A stretch of DNA of 64,000 bases from Streptomyces sp. SA15 (GCF_002291145.1 NZ_NTGE01000014.1:84544-148543); one strand, 5' to 3'; shown: positions 8,415 through 18,959, counted from the stretch's first letter. Translations and numbers: made by a program. Notes: generated from the letters alone by a model not told the origin.

Positions 8415-9938
8415 TCAGAAGAGCCCGGTGTCGGTGAAGCGCAGGATCAGCTGGGGTGCTCCGGACAGGGCGATGCCGAGGACGCCGGTCAGGGCCATCG
8501 TGGCGGTCACGGGGGCGGGGACGAGGTGCTTCACGGGCGCGCCCTCGGGGGCGCGGAACAGCAGGGTCGTCCACTGGAGGTAGTAGAAGAGCGCGATGAC
8601 GACGTTGACGGCCATGACCACGGCGAGCCAGCCGAGGCCCGCGTCGACGGCCGCGGAGAAGACCGTGACCTTGGCGAAGAGGCCGACGATACCGGGCGGC
8701 AGTCCGGCGAGGCACAGCAGGAAGAAGGCAAGGAGGAGGGCGGCGAGGGGGTTCGACGCGTACAGGCCGCGGTAGTCGGAGACCCGGTTGAGGGACTTGG
8801 TACGGCCCACCAGTGCGGCGACCGCGAAGGCGCCGAGGTTCACGGCGGCGTACATGAGGGCGTAGGCGACGGTGGAGCCGATGGACCGCTCGGCGTGGTC
8901 GGAGTACGCGGCGGCGGCTATCGGGACGAGGAGATAGCCGGCCTGGCCGACGGAGGACCAGGCGAGCAGTCGTACCGCGCTGTACGCGCGCGTGGCCTGC
9001 TGCCGGAGGGCGCCGACGTTGCCGACGGTCATGGTGAGGGCGGCCAGCGCGGCGAGGGCCGGGCCCCAGACGTCGGCGTACGACGGGAGGGCGACGACCG
9101 TGACGAGGATCAGGCCGGAGAAGCCGACCGCCTTGCCGACGACCGATAGGTAGGCGGCGACCGGGAGGGGCGCCCCTACGTAGGTGTCCGGGACCCAGAA
9201 GTGGAAGGGGACGGCGGCCGTCTTGAAGGCGAATCCCACAAGGGTGAGGACCACGCCGGTCTGGGCGAGCGTGTGGAGCTGGCCGTCGACGCTCTGGATC
9301 CGGTCGGCGACCTGGGTGAGGTAGAGGGTGCCGGTGGAGGCGTACACGAAGCTGATGCCCATGAGGCTGACCGCGGTCGCGGTGACGGAGGACAGGAAGA
9401 ACTTCAGGGCGGCTTCGGAGGACTTGCGGTCGCCGTGCCTCAGGCCGACGAGGGCGAAGGCGGGCAGGGAGGCCACTTCCAGGGCGACGATCAGGGTCGC
9501 GAGGTCGCGGGAGGCCGGCAGGAGGGCGGCGCCGGCCGCGGAGGAGAGCAGCAGGAACCAGAACTCCCCTTCGGGGAGTCCCTTGTTGGCGTCCTTCAGG
9601 GCGGTGACGGACAGGAGGGCCGCTAGGAGGGCTCCGCCGAGGACCAGGAGTTGGAGGACGAGGGTGAAGCGGTCGGCGGTGTAGCTGCACACGTCGGGTG
9701 CGCCGGTCAGACAGAAGGTGCTGCGGTCGCCGTCCAGGAGGGGCAGCAGCATGAGTGTGGAGGCGGCCAGTCCCGCGACCGAGAGCCAGCCCAGCAGCGC
9801 CTTCTTGTGCTCGCCGACGAACAGGTCGGCGATGAGGACGACGAGTCCGACGACCGCGGCGATGGTGGGCGGCGCGATGGCGAGCCAGTCGACGGACTGG
9901 ACGAGGTTCGCGGCCGGCGGCTGGGCCAGGGAGCTCAT
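8415..9938 (-). CDS. nuoN: NADH-quinone oxidoreductase subunit N (NuoN)
   Basis: This 507-residue proton-pumping antiporter-like subunit has about 14 transmembrane helices. The conserved discontinuous helix around VGFAFKTAAVPFHFWVPDTY carries the key Lys, and LLAWSSVGQAGY with a Glu/Lys-rich helix follows. The start overlaps the nuoM stop by 4 nt (ATGA). It is the last gene of the operon. The product is membrane-embedded and would form the antiporter module with NuoL and NuoM. Confidence 0.95.
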   Translation of the reverse strand: MSSLAQPPAANLVQSVDWLAIAPPTIAAVVGLVVLIADLFVGEHKKALLGWLSVAGLAASTLMLLPLLDGDRSTFCLTGAPDVCSYTADRFTLVLQLLVLGGALLAALLSVTALKDANKGLPEGEFWFLLLSSAAGAALLPASRDLATLIVALEVASLPAFALVGLRHGDRKSSEAALKFFLSSVTATAVSLMGISFVYASTGTLYLTQVADRIQSVDGQLHTLAQTGVVLTLVGFAFKTAAVPFHFWVPDTYVGAPLPVAAYLSVVGKAVGFSGLILVTVVALPSYADVWGPALAALAALTMTVGNVGALRQQATRAYSAVRLLAWSSVGQAGYLLVPIAAAAYSDHAERSIGSTVAYALMYAAVNLGAFAVAALVGRTKSLNRVSDYRGLYASNPLAALLLAFFLLCLAGLPPGIVGLFAKVTVFSAAVDAGLGWLAVVMAVNVVIALFYYLQWTTLLFRAPEGAPVKHLVPAPVTATMALTGVLGIALSGAPQLILRFTDTGLF

Positions 9939-11509
9939 CGGGTGCCTCCTGCGAGGAGCTGCTGCACGGCCGGGTCGGTCAGGCCGAGGAGGGCCTTCGG
10001 CCAGAGGCCGGCGGCGACGGTGAGGACGACGAGCGGGGTCCAGGCCGCGAACTCGTACGTGTGGACGTCGGCCAGCTTCGGGCCCTTGTCCGGTACGGCG
10101 CCCATGCAGACGCGGCGGACCACGATGAGCAGGTACGCGGCCGTCAGCAGGCTGCCGAACGCGCCGATCGCCATGAAGGTGAGGAAGGCGGGGCGGCTGA
10201 GGTCGTCGGCGGGCCTGAACGCGCCGAACAGCGCCAGCATCTCGCCCCAGAATCCGGCGAGGCCCGGCAGGCCGAGCGAGGCGACCGCGCCGAAGGCGAG
10301 CAGGCCGCCGAGGCGCGGGGCCTTGCCGTAGAGCGCGGCGCCGGTCTCCTTGGCGAGGGTGTCGAGGTCGGTGCTGCCCGTACGGTCCTTCAGCGCGCCG
10401 ACCAGGAAGAACAGGAGGCCGGTGATGAGGCCGTGGGCGATGTTGGCGAACAGGGCGCCGTTCACGCCGGTCGGGGTCATGGTCGCGATGCCGAGCAGGA
10501 CGAAGCCCATGTGGCCGACGGAGGAGTAGGCGATGAGGCGCTTGAGATCGCCCTTCGCGCCCTGCTTGGCCAGGGCCAGGCAGGCCAGGGATCCGTAGAT
10601 GATCCCGACGACGGCGAAGGCGGCGAGGTAGGGCGCGAAGGTCCGGAAGCCGTCAGGCGCGACCGGCAGCAAAATCCGGACGAAACCGTACGTACCCATC
10701 TTCAGCAGTACGCCGGCCAGCAGAACCGAGCCGACGGTCGGCGCGGCGGTGTGGGCGTCGGGCAGCCAGCTGTGCAACGGCCACATCGGCGTCTTGACCG
10801 CGAGCCCGATTCCGATCGCCAGAACGGCGATGACCTGCACGGATGTGGTCAGCGACCGGCCGTTGTCAGTGGCGAGTGCCACCATGTCGAATGTGCCCGC
10901 CTTGATTCCGATCAGGAGCAGGCCGAGCAGCATGACCACGGAGCCGAGCAGCGTGTAGAGGATGAATCGCCAAGCTGCCTGGGTCCGTTGCTCACCGCCC
11001 CAGCGGGCGATGAGGAAGTACATCGGGATGAGGACCATCTCGAAGGCGAGGAAGAAGAGAAGCAGGTCGAGGACGGCGAAGGTCGCGAGGGTGCCGGACT
11101 CGAGGACGAGCAGCAGAGCGACGAAGGCCTTCGGGGTCGGGCCCGCGGGCATTTTGAAGTAGGAGTAGAGCGCGCAGAGGAAGGTCAGCAGCGCGGTCAG
11201 GACCAGAAGGGGGAGGGAGATGCCGTCGATGCCGAGGTGGATCCGCACGTCGAGGGCGGGGATCCAGCTGATGTCGGTCGTGGCCTGCATCTTCGACGGG
11301 TGGTCGTGGTCGAAGCCCAGCGCGAGGACGATCGCGGCGATAAGAATCGCGCCGGTGACCGTGACGCCGTGCCGCAGCACGGCCTGCTCGGGCGACTTCC
11401 CCTTCAGTCCGGGCGGGGCCGGCAGGAGAGCGGCGGCGGCACCGAGGAGCGGGCCGACCACGACGATTGCCAGAAGGAACTGCATCACTGACTCGTTGAT
11501 ATCGATCAC
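9935..11509 (-). CDS. nuoM: NADH-quinone oxidoreductase subunit M (NuoM)
   Basis: This 524-residue membrane subunit has 14 predicted helices and the Mrp-antiporter signature: Glu in FEMVLIPMYFLIARWGGE (TM5), Lys in KTPMWPLHSWLPDAHTAAPT (TM7 region), and LIAYSSVGHMGFVLLG. The GTG start at 11509 precedes MIDINESV; an ATG at 11485 is possible. Five bases separate it from the nuoL stop, and its stop overlaps nuoN. It would pump protons as part of complex I. Confidence 0.95.
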   Translation of the reverse strand: MIDINESVMQFLLAIVVVGPLLGAAAALLPAPPGLKGKSPEQAVLRHGVTVTGAILIAAIVLALGFDHDHPSKMQATTDISWIPALDVRIHLGIDGISLPLLVLTALLTFLCALYSYFKMPAGPTPKAFVALLLVLESGTLATFAVLDLLLFFLAFEMVLIPMYFLIARWGGEQRTQAAWRFILYTLLGSVVMLLGLLLIGIKAGTFDMVALATDNGRSLTTSVQVIAVLAIGIGLAVKTPMWPLHSWLPDAHTAAPTVGSVLLAGVLLKMGTYGFVRILLPVAPDGFRTFAPYLAAFAVVGIIYGSLACLALAKQGAKGDLKRLIAYSSVGHMGFVLLGIATMTPTGVNGALFANIAHGLITGLLFFLVGALKDRTGSTDLDTLAKETGAALYGKAPRLGGLLAFGAVASLGLPGLAGFWGEMLALFGAFRPADDLSRPAFLTFMAIGAFGSLLTAAYLLIVVRRVCMGAVPDKGPKLADVHTYEFAAWTPLVVLTVAAGLWPKALLGLTDPAVQQLLAGGTR

Positions 11510-11515
11510 GCCTGC

Positions 11516-13510
11516 TCACGCTCCCGTGGCGACGAGGACGGCGGCGACCACCAGGACGACGGTGCCGGCGAGCAGCGCGCTCACATAAGTCTGCAGATTG
11601 CCGGTCTGGGCACGTCGTACGGCGGCACCGAGCAGCCGGGGGAGGGCGCCCGCGCCGCGTACGTAGGTCTCGACGACCTCACGGTCGAGGAACCGGACGA
11701 GGGTGGCTCCGGCCTGGACCGGGCGGACGAAGAGGGCCGCGTACACGGTGTCGAGGTGGAAGCCGACGGCCGCGTGACGGTGCAGCGGGCCTAGCAGGAG
11801 CCGGCCCGGGTCGGCGGGGTCGGGTGCGTAGGCCACGCCTCCGTAGGCGGGTGCGTGGCTGGCGATGGCCTCGGCCTCCACCTGACCGGCGTCCCCCTCG
11901 GGATGGGCCGCGACCGCACCCAGCGGGACTCGGGCCGCGAGCGCGGTGGTGTGGCGCCAGGCCGCGTAGGTGACGATGCCGCCGACCAGGGCCACGCCCG
12001 TGCCGAGGACGGAAGTGGCGAGGGTCGGCGTCAGGTCACGGCCGTCGAACCAGTCAGGCAGCACCCGGTAGGCGAGTCCGCCGACGGCGAGGGACGGGAC
12101 GGCGAGCACCCACAGCACGACGGTCATCGTCCGCGGCTGCCTGCCGTGGTCCGGGGCCTCGGTTCCCCGGCCGCGGAAGGCCAGTAGCCACAGGCGAGTC
12201 GCGTACGCGGCGGTGAGCAGAGCGGTGAGGAGGCCGGCGACGAGGACCGTCCAGCCCGCGGCGCCGGGAGCGTGCTCGGTGTGGCCGGTGGCGACGTGCT
12301 CGGCGGCGCCGAGGACGGACTCCTTGGAGAAGAAGCCGCTGAAGGGCGGGATCGCGGCGAGCGCGAGGAGCGCCACGGTCATCGTCCAGTAGGCGCTGGG
12401 GACGCGGTCACGCAGGTCCTTCATGCGGGACATGGCGGCCAGCGAGTTGGTGCCGGCGGCGTGGATGATCACGCCTGCGGCTAGGAACAGCAGGGCCTTG
12501 AAGGCGCCGTGCGAGAGGAGGTGGAAGACGGCGGCACCGCGGTCGCCGACGGCGAGGGCGCCGGTCATGTAGCCGAGCTGGCCGATCGTCGAGTAGGCGA
12601 GGACCCGCTTGATGTCGTCCTGGGCGAGCGCGGCGAGCGCCGAGCCGGCCATCGTGACGGCGGCCATGACGGCGAGGACGATCATCACGGCCTGGGAGGC
12701 CTCGAAGACCGGGAGGAGACGGGCGATGAAGTAGACACCGGCGGCGACCATCGTCGCGGCGTGGATCAGCGCGGAGACGGGGGTGGGGCCCGCCATCGCG
12801 TCGGGGAGCCAGGTGTGCAGCGGGAACTGCGCCGACTTGCCCGCCACGCCGGCCAGGAGCAGCAGGGCGATCAGTGTCGGGTGGTCGAGTCCGCCGGTCG
12901 CGACCGCATCGAGAACCGTCGTGATGCGGAAGGAACCGGCGTCGGTGGCCAGCGCGAACAGGCCGATCAGGAAGGGGACGTCACCCAGCTTGGTCACCAG
13001 GAAGGCCTTGAGAGAGGCGGCGCGGGCCTCCGGGGTCTCCCAGTAGTGGCCGACCAGGAAGTACGAGCAGATGCCCATGATCTCCCAGCCGACCAGCAGC
13101 ACCATCAGGTCGCCGGAGTAGACGACGAGAAGCATCGCGGAGGTGAAGAGGGAGACGAGAGCGGCGTACGAGGGGTAGCGCGGGTCGTCGCGCAGGTAGC
13201 CCGTGGAGTAGATCTGCACGCAGGTGGCGACGACGCCGACCAGGACGGCGGTGAGGGCGGCGAAGCCGTCGATGTGCAGGGCGAGTTCGATCGGGATGGA
13301 GCCGGTGGGCGTGAGTTCGGTGGCGGCGTTCACCGCCTGGTCGCCGCCCTGGCGCACGGCGACCAGCGCGGCGAGCACGAGGGAGGCGAGCGTCGGCAGG
13401 ACGGCGAGCGGGCGGACGAAGCCGGGGGCCGTGCGGCCCAGGAGCAGACCTGCGGCAGCGCCCAGGAAGGGAAGGAGAGGTACGAGGACGGCGAGGGTGG
13501 TCGTGGTCAC
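11516..13510 (-). CDS. nuoL: NADH-quinone oxidoreductase subunit L (NuoL)
   Basis: This 664-residue subunit has the NuoL layout: N-terminal helices, [18 protein letters not shown] with the essential Glu, [35 protein letters not shown] discontinuous helix (about residues 225-260), [13 protein letters not shown], and a long C-terminal lateral-helix region ending in a hydrophobic anchor. The GTG at 13510 overlaps the nuoK stop by 4 nt. It is the distal proton channel of the membrane arm. Confidence 0.95.
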   Translation of the reverse strand: MTTTTLAVLVPLLPFLGAAAGLLLGRTAPGFVRPLAVLPTLASLVLAALVAVRQGGDQAVNAATELTPTGSIPIELALHIDGFAALTAVLVGVVATCVQIYSTGYLRDDPRYPSYAALVSLFTSAMLLVVYSGDLMVLLVGWEIMGICSYFLVGHYWETPEARAASLKAFLVTKLGDVPFLIGLFALATDAGSFRITTVLDAVATGGLDHPTLIALLLLAGVAGKSAQFPLHTWLPDAMAGPTPVSALIHAATMVAAGVYFIARLLPVFEASQAVMIVLAVMAAVTMAGSALAALAQDDIKRVLAYSTIGQLGYMTGALAVGDRGAAVFHLLSHGAFKALLFLAAGVIIHAAGTNSLAAMSRMKDLRDRVPSAYWTMTVALLALAAIPPFSGFFSKESVLGAAEHVATGHTEHAPGAAGWTVLVAGLLTALLTAAYATRLWLLAFRGRGTEAPDHGRQPRTMTVVLWVLAVPSLAVGGLAYRVLPDWFDGRDLTPTLATSVLGTGVALVGGIVTYAAWRHTTALAARVPLGAVAAHPEGDAGQVEAEAIASHAPAYGGVAYAPDPADPGRLLLGPLHRHAAVGFHLDTVYAALFVRPVQAGATLVRFLDREVVETYVRGAGALPRLLGAAVRRAQTGNLQTYVSALLAGTVVLVVAAVLVATGA

Positions 13511-13914
13511 GCGGTGGCCTCAGCCTTCCCGGCCCGGTCGGCCTGTTCGGCCGTGAGGGCGTCGCTGTCGGAGCCGTCGGCCGGGTGGCTCTCGTGGCCC
13601 TCGGCGGTGTCGCGGAGCTTGTCGATGTCCGCGGTGCCGCGGTTGCGGTGGACGGCGAGGACGATCGCCAGGCCGATGCCGATCTCGGCGGCGGCGATGG
13701 CGATGGTGAACAGGGTGAGGGCCTGGCCGGAGTGCAGGGTCTCCTCGGCGGTCTTGCTGAGCCAGACGTCGAAGGCGACGAGGTTGAGGTTGACGGCGTT
13801 GAGCATCAGCTCGACCGACATCAGGACCAGGATCGCGTTGCGGCGGGCGAGGACACCGTAGAGGCCCGTGCAGAAGAGGAGGGCGGAGAGTACGGCGGGA
13901 TAGGCGAGGTGCAT
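13507..13914 (-). CDS. nuoK: NADH-quinone oxidoreductase subunit K (NuoK)
   Basis: This 135-residue protein has three transmembrane helices. The conserved membrane Glu residues are seen in [18 protein letters not shown] (about residues 31-48) and [14 protein letters not shown] (about 75-88). It has a hydrophilic acidic tail of about 45 residues beyond the usual length of roughly 100. The ATG at 13914 overlaps the nuoJ stop codon by one base, and its own stop overlaps nuoL. It contributes to the proton path at the root of the membrane arm. Confidence 0.94.
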   Translation of the reverse strand: MHLAYPAVLSALLFCTGLYGVLARRNAILVLMSVELMLNAVNLNLVAFDVWLSKTAEETLHSGQALTLFTIAIAAAEIGIGLAIVLAVHRNRGTADIDKLRDTAEGHESHPADGSDSDALTAEQADRAGKAEATA

Positions 13915-14597
13915 CAGCGGACACCACCCTTGTCGGCCCGGCCCGCCTCGTCGGCCCGGCCCGGCTCGTCGGCCCGGCCCGGCTCGTCGGCCCGGCCCGG
14001 CTCGTCGGCCCGACCCGGCTCGTCGGCCCGACCCGGCTCGTCGGCCCGGCCCGGCTTGTCGGCCTTCGCCTTGCGGGACAGGACGATCGCGCCGACGAGG
14101 GCGGCGAGGAGGAGGACGGAGAGGGCCTCGAAGGGGAGGACCCAGTTCTGGAAGAGGCTGGCTCCGGTGGCCTCGGTGGAGCCGGCGGCCGCCCCGTCCA
14201 GGTCGATCCACGTGGTGCGGAAGGCGTCGACGACGACCCAGACCAGGGCGCCCGCGGCGGCGACGGCCACGGTGAGCGCGGCCCAGCGGTTGCCGGAGTC
14301 GGCGTCCGGGGAGCGGCCGATGGGGGCCTTGGTGAGCATCAGACCGAACAGGAGGAGGACGACGACGGAACCGACGTAGATGAGGACCTGCACCCAGGCG
14401 ATGAACTCGGCGGTGAGCAGGAGGTACTCGACGGCGAGGCCGCCGAGGGTCACCACCAGCCACAGGGCGGCGTGCACCAGCTGCTTGGTGGTGACGGTGA
14501 CGATCGCGGCGCCGAAGGTGACCAAGCCGACGAGGAGGAAGGCGATCTCGACTCCGGTCGGGGAGAGGAAGCCGTGCTGTGCCTGAGCGAGGGTCAC
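13914..14597 (-). CDS. nuoJ: NADH-quinone oxidoreductase subunit J (NuoJ) with repeated C-terminal tail
   Basis: This 227-residue subunit has five transmembrane helices; the conserved [25 protein letters not shown] helix region (about residues 62-88) is the moving pi-bulge helix in complex I. The GTG at 14597 overlaps the nuoI stop by 4 nt. The last 45 residues are a tandem array of a six-residue unit, GRADEP, seven near-exact copies encoded by 18-bp repeats at about 13930-14062. The tail is hydrophilic and not part of the family, and probably varies in copy number between strains. Confidence 0.93.
   Translation of the reverse strand: MTLAQAQHGFLSPTGVEIAFLLVGLVTFGAAIVTVTTKQLVHAALWLVVTLGGLAVEYLLLTAEFIAWVQVLIYVGSVVVLLLFGLMLTKAPIGRSPDADSGNRWAALTVAVAAAGALVWVVVDAFRTTWIDLDGAAAGSTEATGASLFQNWVLPFEALSVLLLAALVGAIVLSRKAKADKPGRADEPGRADEPGRADEPGRADEPGRADEPGRADEAGRADKGGVR
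13930..14062. repeat. 18-bp in-frame minisatellite in the 3' end of nuoJ
   Basis: About seven copies of the unit GGCTCGTCGGCCCGGCCC (plus strand) run head to tail with only single-base differences, coding for GRADEP repeats. The multiple-of-three unit keeps the frame whatever the copy number. Confidence 0.9.
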
Positions 14598-15154
14598 GAC
14601 TCTCCTTCCTGGGGTTCGTTCGGTTCGTCCTGTGCCGCCGCCAGTTTCTCGGCGGTTTTGCGGGCGGCGGCGATCTCCTTCGGTTCCTCCGCGCCCGGGT
14701 CGAGGGCGGGCGGGGCCGGGACGGTCCACATCCACTCGCGGAGCTTGTCGCGTTCGTGGGTGAGGTCGCGGATGTCGGTCTCGGCGTACTCGAACTCCGG
14801 GGACCAGAACAGGGCGTCGAAAGGACAGACCTCGATGCAGATACCGCAGTACATGCACAGGGCGAAGTCGATGGCGAAGCGGTCGAGGACATTGCGGCTG
14901 CGTTCGCGGCCGCCGGGGGTCGCCGCCGGGACCGTCTCCTTGTGGGAGTCGATGTAGATGCACCAGTCCGGGCACTCACGGGCGCACAGCATGCAGACCG
15001 TGCAGTTCTCCTCGAAGAGGCCGATGACGCCGCGGGTGCGGGGCGGGAGGTCGGGCTGGGCGTCCGGGTACTGACCGGTGACGGTCTTCTTCGTCATCGT
15101 GCGCAGGGTGACGGCCAGACCCTTGGCGAGGCCGGAGCCGGGGATGGGGGCCAT
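14594..15154 (-). CDS. nuoI: NADH-quinone oxidoreductase subunit I (NuoI), 2x[4Fe-4S]
   Basis: This 186-residue ferredoxin-like subunit has two CxxCxxCxxxCP motifs: C51, C54, C57, C61 and C100, C103, C106, C110. These bind the N6a and N6b clusters that pass electrons toward NuoB. A Glu/Pro/Ala-rich tail (about 145-186) follows. The ATG at 15154 stands 2 nt past the nuoH stop. Because nuoEFG are not in this operon, NuoI would be the first electron carrier of a partial peripheral arm and a natural docking point for ferredoxin; that last point is inference. Confidence 0.95.
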   Translation of the reverse strand: MAPIPGSGLAKGLAVTLRTMTKKTVTGQYPDAQPDLPPRTRGVIGLFEENCTVCMLCARECPDWCIYIDSHKETVPAATPGGRERSRNVLDRFAIDFALCMYCGICIEVCPFDALFWSPEFEYAETDIRDLTHERDKLREWMWTVPAPPALDPGAEEPKEIAAARKTAEKLAAAQDEPNEPQEGES

Positions 15155-15156
15155 GG

Positions 15157-16125
15157 TTACTGGATCACCACCTTGACGATGCCGGTGAGGGCGATCTGGG
15201 CGAGGGAAAGAGGGACGAGGAGGGTCCAGGCGAGCTTCTGGAGCTGGTCCTCACGCAAGCGGGGATAGGTGACGCGGAGCCAGATCACGATGAAGGCGAG
15301 CACGGCCGTCTTCAACAGGGTCCAGACCCAGCCGAGGCCGTCGGCGCCCCACGGGCCGTGCCAGCCGCCCAGGAAGAGGACGGTGGTCAGGCCGCACAGG
15401 ACGATGATCCCGGCGTACTCGGCGAGGAGGAACAGGGCGAAGCGGAGGCCGGTGTACTCGGTGTAGGCACCGAAGATGATCTCCGAGTCGGCGACGGGCA
15501 TGTCGAAGGGGGGCCGCTGGAGCTCGGCCAGGCCCGCCACGAAGAAGACGATCGCGCCGACGATCTGCCAGGGCAGCCACCACCACTCGAAGGCGTCGAG
15601 GATGCCGGGGATCGACACCGTTCCGGCCGCCATCGCCACCGAGGCGGCGGTGAGGAGCATCGGGAGTTCGTAGGCGAGGAGTTGCGCGGCGGTGCGGAGG
15701 CCACCGAGGAGGGAGAACTTGTTGGCGGAGGCCCAGCCGGCCATGAGGGAACCGAGGACGCCTACGCCCATGACGGCCAGGACGAAGAAGACACCCGCGT
15801 CGATGACCTCACCGACGGCGCCCTCGCCGGGGCCGATGGGGATGGCCAGGAGGACCAGGAGGTACGGGAGGAGGGCCACGGCGGGCGCGAGCTGGAAGAT
15901 ACGGCGGTCCGCGCCGGCCGGAACGACGTCCTCCTTTTGCGCGAACTTAACGCCGTCGGCGATGAGTTGGGCCCAGCCGTGGAAGCCACCGGCGTACATC
16001 GGGCCGAGGCGGCCCTGCATGTGGGCCATGACCTTGTGTTCGGTCTGGCCGACGATCAAGGGGAAGGTGAGGAAGACGACGAAGACGATCAGGAGTCGCA
16101 GGGCGACGTCGAGAGCGTCGTTCAC
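15157..16125 (-). CDS. nuoH: NADH-quinone oxidoreductase subunit H (NuoH)
   Basis: This 322-residue membrane subunit has eight helices. Family signatures: [14 protein letters not shown] near the N terminus (cytoplasmic quinone-cavity loop) and [37 protein letters not shown] region (about residues 198-235) with the conserved acids. The GTG at 16125 overlaps the nuoC stop by 4 nt. It links the membrane arm to the quinone site, which would normally need NuoD, absent here. Confidence 0.95.
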   Translation of the reverse strand: MNDALDVALRLLIVFVVFLTFPLIVGQTEHKVMAHMQGRLGPMYAGGFHGWAQLIADGVKFAQKEDVVPAGADRRIFQLAPAVALLPYLLVLLAIPIGPGEGAVGEVIDAGVFFVLAVMGVGVLGSLMAGWASANKFSLLGGLRTAAQLLAYELPMLLTAASVAMAAGTVSIPGILDAFEWWWLPWQIVGAIVFFVAGLAELQRPPFDMPVADSEIIFGAYTEYTGLRFALFLLAEYAGIIVLCGLTTVLFLGGWHGPWGADGLGWVWTLLKTAVLAFIVIWLRVTYPRLREDQLQKLAWTLLVPLSLAQIALTGIVKVVIQ

Positions 16126-17651
16126 TGCGGGCCTCCTGCGGGGTCTTCGGGATTCGGGGTGGGGGGCGTGGTGGGCGCGGGGGACTGCTCGGTTTCGGCC
16201 GGCGACTCGGTGGGGGCTTCGTCCGCCGGTACGGTGCGGGGTTCGTCCGCCGGATCAGCCTGGGCCTCGGCTTCGGTGGCCCGGTCGGTCTGGGCTTCGG
16301 GGCCCTGCGCGGCCTGGACTTCAGCGCCCCGCGCGGCCTGGTCTTCGTGTGTGGGCGCGGCCTCGGCTTCGGTCGGCGGTTCGGCCTTGGTGTCGGATGC
16401 CGGCTGAGTTCCGGAACGCGGCTCGGTCCCAGGCCCGGGTGCCGACTGAGTTTCGGAGCGCGGCCCGTTCCCGGTTCCTGATGTCGGCTCGGCTCCGGGC
16501 ACCGGCTCAGCCTCGGCTCCGGGCGATGGCTCGGCTCCGGGTGTGGGCTTGGCCTCGGGTGCCGGCTCGGCTCCAGGCGCCGCCTCGGCTCCAGGCGCCG
16601 CCTCGGCTCCAGGCGTGGGCTCGGCCTCGGAGGCCGACTCGACTGCCGCACGCTGTTCGGCTTCGGGCCCGTCAAAGGCCGGGCGGGCGTGATGCCACGG
16701 GGCGTCCGGGCTGCGTGGGGTGGACTCCGCAGTACCGGTCGGCGACCCCGCGCCGTCGGCCGCCCCACCCGACGAACCGGCCGGAGTCTCAGATCCCGCC
16801 CCCTGGCTCGCCGAGCCCTCCGCCGCAGTACGCGCACGGCGCGGACCCACCGGACTGCCCGGAGCCGTGGACGTCTCCGCCTGACTCACCGAGCCCTCCG
16901 CCGCAGTACGCGCGCGGCGTGGTGTCGCCGGGGCGTCAGCGGTCGGGGACGTCGGCGTCTGGCTCGCCGAGCCCTCGGAAGCCGTACGGGTGCGGCGTAC
17001 TGGACGTTCGCCTGCGGCGCGGGCCGGACGTTCGCCCGCCGCGCGGGCCGTGCCGCGGGCCGGGCGGGCGGGGGCCGGGGGCAGCTGGCCCTTCAGCGGG
17101 CCCCATTCGTTCGGGTCGGGGACGCCGGGGGGGAGCATCTGGCGGCGCTTGGGGCCACCGTGTTCGGATTCGCCCGGTTCCTTGGCGCCGGGCCAGGCCT
17201 TGGCGACGCGGGCCGCGAGGACGAAATCCTTGCGGAGGGGGTGGCCTTCGAAGCCCTCCGGGAGGAGGAGGTGGTCCAGGGCCGGGTGGCCCTGGAAGAC
17301 GACGCCGAACATTTCGTGGGTCTCGCGTTCGTGCCAGGCCGCGCCCGCGAACACGCCGATCGCGCTGGGCAGGGAGGGGGCCTCGTGCGGAACTGTCGTA
17401 CGAAGGAGCAGGCGTCGTACCGGGGACAGCGCCGCGACGTGGGCAGTGACGCGGAAGCCCGTGCCCGGTTCGTCGACCGCGCTCAGCCAGTCGAAGTACG
17501 TGCAGCTCAGCCGGTCGCGGGCGGTCTCCAGCGCCGCGATCCAGGAGGCCGGCGGCACGTCCACCGTCAGGACCTCGTACGACTCCTCGGCCGTGGCCTC
17601 CGTACCGAACAGGTCTTCGGCGGGGGCGGGCAGCCAGCCGACGCCGGTCAT
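16122..17651 (-). CDS. nuoC: NADH-quinone oxidoreductase subunit C (NuoC) with about 320-residue low-complexity tail
   Basis: Residues 1 to about 190 form a normal NuoC (30-kDa subunit): [30 protein letters not shown] and [16 protein letters not shown] are signatures. The rest, to residue 509, is Ala/Pro/Glu/Thr-rich, with approximate repeats such as TAAEGSASQ and PGAEAA, and looks intrinsically disordered. The usual protein is about 200-250 residues. No NuoD domain is fused. The stop overlaps nuoH and the start overlaps nuoB, so the tail is in the same continuous coupled frame and not a separate gene. Confidence 0.92.
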   Translation of the reverse strand: MTGVGWLPAPAEDLFGTEATAEESYEVLTVDVPPASWIAALETARDRLSCTYFDWLSAVDEPGTGFRVTAHVAALSPVRRLLLRTTVPHEAPSLPSAIGVFAGAAWHERETHEMFGVVFQGHPALDHLLLPEGFEGHPLRKDFVLAARVAKAWPGAKEPGESEHGGPKRRQMLPPGVPDPNEWGPLKGQLPPAPARPARGTARAAGERPARAAGERPVRRTRTASEGSASQTPTSPTADAPATPRRARTAAEGSVSQAETSTAPGSPVGPRRARTAAEGSASQGAGSETPAGSSGGAADGAGSPTGTAESTPRSPDAPWHHARPAFDGPEAEQRAAVESASEAEPTPGAEAAPGAEAAPGAEPAPEAKPTPGAEPSPGAEAEPVPGAEPTSGTGNGPRSETQSAPGPGTEPRSGTQPASDTKAEPPTEAEAAPTHEDQAARGAEVQAAQGPEAQTDRATEAEAQADPADEPRTVPADEAPTESPAETEQSPAPTTPPTPNPEDPAGGPQ

Positions 17652-18289
17652 CGGCCCTCCCCCGCGCCGGCGGTCGGCGGCTGCACCAAGCCGCTCTGCA
17701 GCGCGGCGGTCGACGGCCGGGCGACGGATCCGTACCGCTCCCCCAGCGACTCTCGCGCGATCTTCTCCTGGAGTTTCAGGATTCCCTGGAGCAGCGCCTC
17801 GGGCCGCGGCGGGCAGCCGGGAACGTACACGTCCACGGGGATGATCTGGTCGACACCCTTGGTCACGGAGTACGAGTCCCAGTAGGGGCCACCGCAGTTG
17901 GAGCAGGCCCCGAACGAGATCACGTACTTCGGCTCGGGCATCTGCTCGTACAGGCGCTTCACGGCCGGCGCCATCTTGTCCGTGACCGTGCCGGAGACCA
18001 CCATCAGGTCGGCCTGGCGCGGCCCGGGCGCGAACGGGATGACGCCGAGGCGGATGAAGTCGTGGCGGGCCATCGACGCGGCGATGAACTCGATCGCGCA
18101 GCAGGCGAGGCCGAAGTTGAAGACCCAGAGCGAGTAGCGGCGGCCCCAGTTCAGGACGACCTTCATCGGCTCGGGGGCGAGGCGGGCGAGCGCGCCCAGC
18201 CGCTTCGGCTCCGGCAGGTACACAGGCTCGTGCGTCGCGGGCTCGTGGTTCGCGGGATCGCGGATCACAGCATCCGGGGTCACGTCCAT
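17648..18289 (-). CDS. nuoB: NADH-quinone oxidoreductase subunit B (NuoB), cluster N2
   Basis: This 213-residue subunit carries the N2 [4Fe-4S] ligands: C63 and C64 in [10 protein letters not shown]129 in GACSNCGG and C159 in [10 protein letters not shown]. The ATG at 18289 overlaps the end of nuoA by 10 nt. A poorly conserved 25-residue N-terminal stretch (NHEPATHEP) and a Ser/Gln-rich tail flank the domain. NuoB reduces quinone together with NuoD in a full complex I. Confidence 0.95.
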   Translation of the reverse strand: MDVTPDAVIRDPANHEPATHEPVYLPEPKRLGALARLAPEPMKVVLNWGRRYSLWVFNFGLACCAIEFIAASMARHDFIRLGVIPFAPGPRQADLMVVSGTVTDKMAPAVKRLYEQMPEPKYVISFGACSNCGGPYWDSYSVTKGVDQIIPVDVYVPGCPPRPEALLQGILKLQEKIARESLGERYGSVARPSTAALQSGLVQPPTAGAGEGR

Positions 18290-18717
18290 GCCAGGACGCC
18301 CTTCTTGTACGCGTAGAGCAATCCTACGGCCAGGAAGCCGAGGAAGATGAACATCTCCACGAGGGTGGTCGCGCCGTAGCCGGGGGCGGCGAAGACCGTC
18401 GCCCAGGGGAACAGGAAGATCGAGTCGACGGCGAAGATCACGTACAGGAACGCGTAGACGTAGTAGCGGACCTGGGTGTGCGCCCACCCCTCGCCGACGG
18501 GGTCGACACCGCACTCGTACGTCAGGAGCTTCTCGGGGGTGGGGACCACGGGCCGCAGCAGGCGCCCGGCTCCGAAGGCGACGGCGACGAACAGGACGCC
18601 TACGACGGCGAGCAGCCCGACGACCGAATACGACTGGAAATAGTCCGCCGCAACGACGGTCGAATCGACGACGGTCGACTTGACGACGGTCGAATCGACG
18701 ACGGTCGGTTCCGGCAC
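18280..18717 (-). CDS. nuoA: NADH-quinone oxidoreductase subunit A (NuoA), first gene of the partial nuo operon
   Basis: This 145-residue protein has three transmembrane helices. The conserved loop YECGVDPVG (about residues 67-75) and the acidic [11 protein letters not shown] helix are family marks. The GTG at 18717 opens the operon. Its first 22 residues are tandem TVVDS units encoded by a 15-bp repeat (about 18648-18708), which may not be functional; a downstream start is possible. The gene is divergent from a histidine kinase gene. Confidence 0.93.
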   Translation of the reverse strand: MPEPTVVDSTVVKSTVVDSTVVAADYFQSYSVVGLLAVVGVLFVAVAFGAGRLLRPVVPTPEKLLTYECGVDPVGEGWAHTQVRYYVYAFLYVIFAVDSIFLFPWATVFAAPGYGATTLVEMFIFLGFLAVGLLYAYKKGVLAWT

Positions 18718-18959
18718 GTCCGTCCCTCGCTCCCTGACCTCGGCCTCGTGAACTCGTGAGCCTCATGAACCCATGCGGCTCGCGAACGGTGTCGTACGAC
18801 GATCTGTTACGCACGGGAGTCTAGGCCCTGCTAAAGAAAGGGTAAGCAGCCCGTCACGCCCTGAGGTTTACCGCAGGTTGTGAGGGTGGGGTTTTCCCCA
18901 GTGGATCCTGGCGGCCGACCTCATGGCGCGGCGGCGCACCGCGCGGCACGCTAAGCCGT
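18718..18959. promoter_or_regulatory. Divergent promoter region, nuo operon and histidine kinase
   Basis: The 242-nt gap separates the nuoA start from the kinase start, so promoters for both transcripts must lie here. It is the least GC-rich stretch nearby, with AAAGAAAGGGTAAGC near 18833-18847. No operator palindrome stands out. The shared region makes control of nuo by the adjacent two-component system plausible but unproven. Confidence 0.5.

Noticed and set aside
10061..13861. Long plus-strand open frames opposite nuoM and nuoL (476 and 450 codons)
   Set aside because: They are shadows of the nuo genes. Composition is Glu/Arg/Gly-rich without any domain, and their boundaries ignore operon structure.
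13930..14062. Possible CRISPR array
   Set aside because: Repeats are contiguous with no unique spacers, are in frame with nuoJ and have no cas genes nearby.
16122..17078. NuoC tail as a separate gene or assembly error
   Set aside because: The frame is continuous and coupled at both ends, with no internal ribosome binding site or start that would give a recognisable protein.
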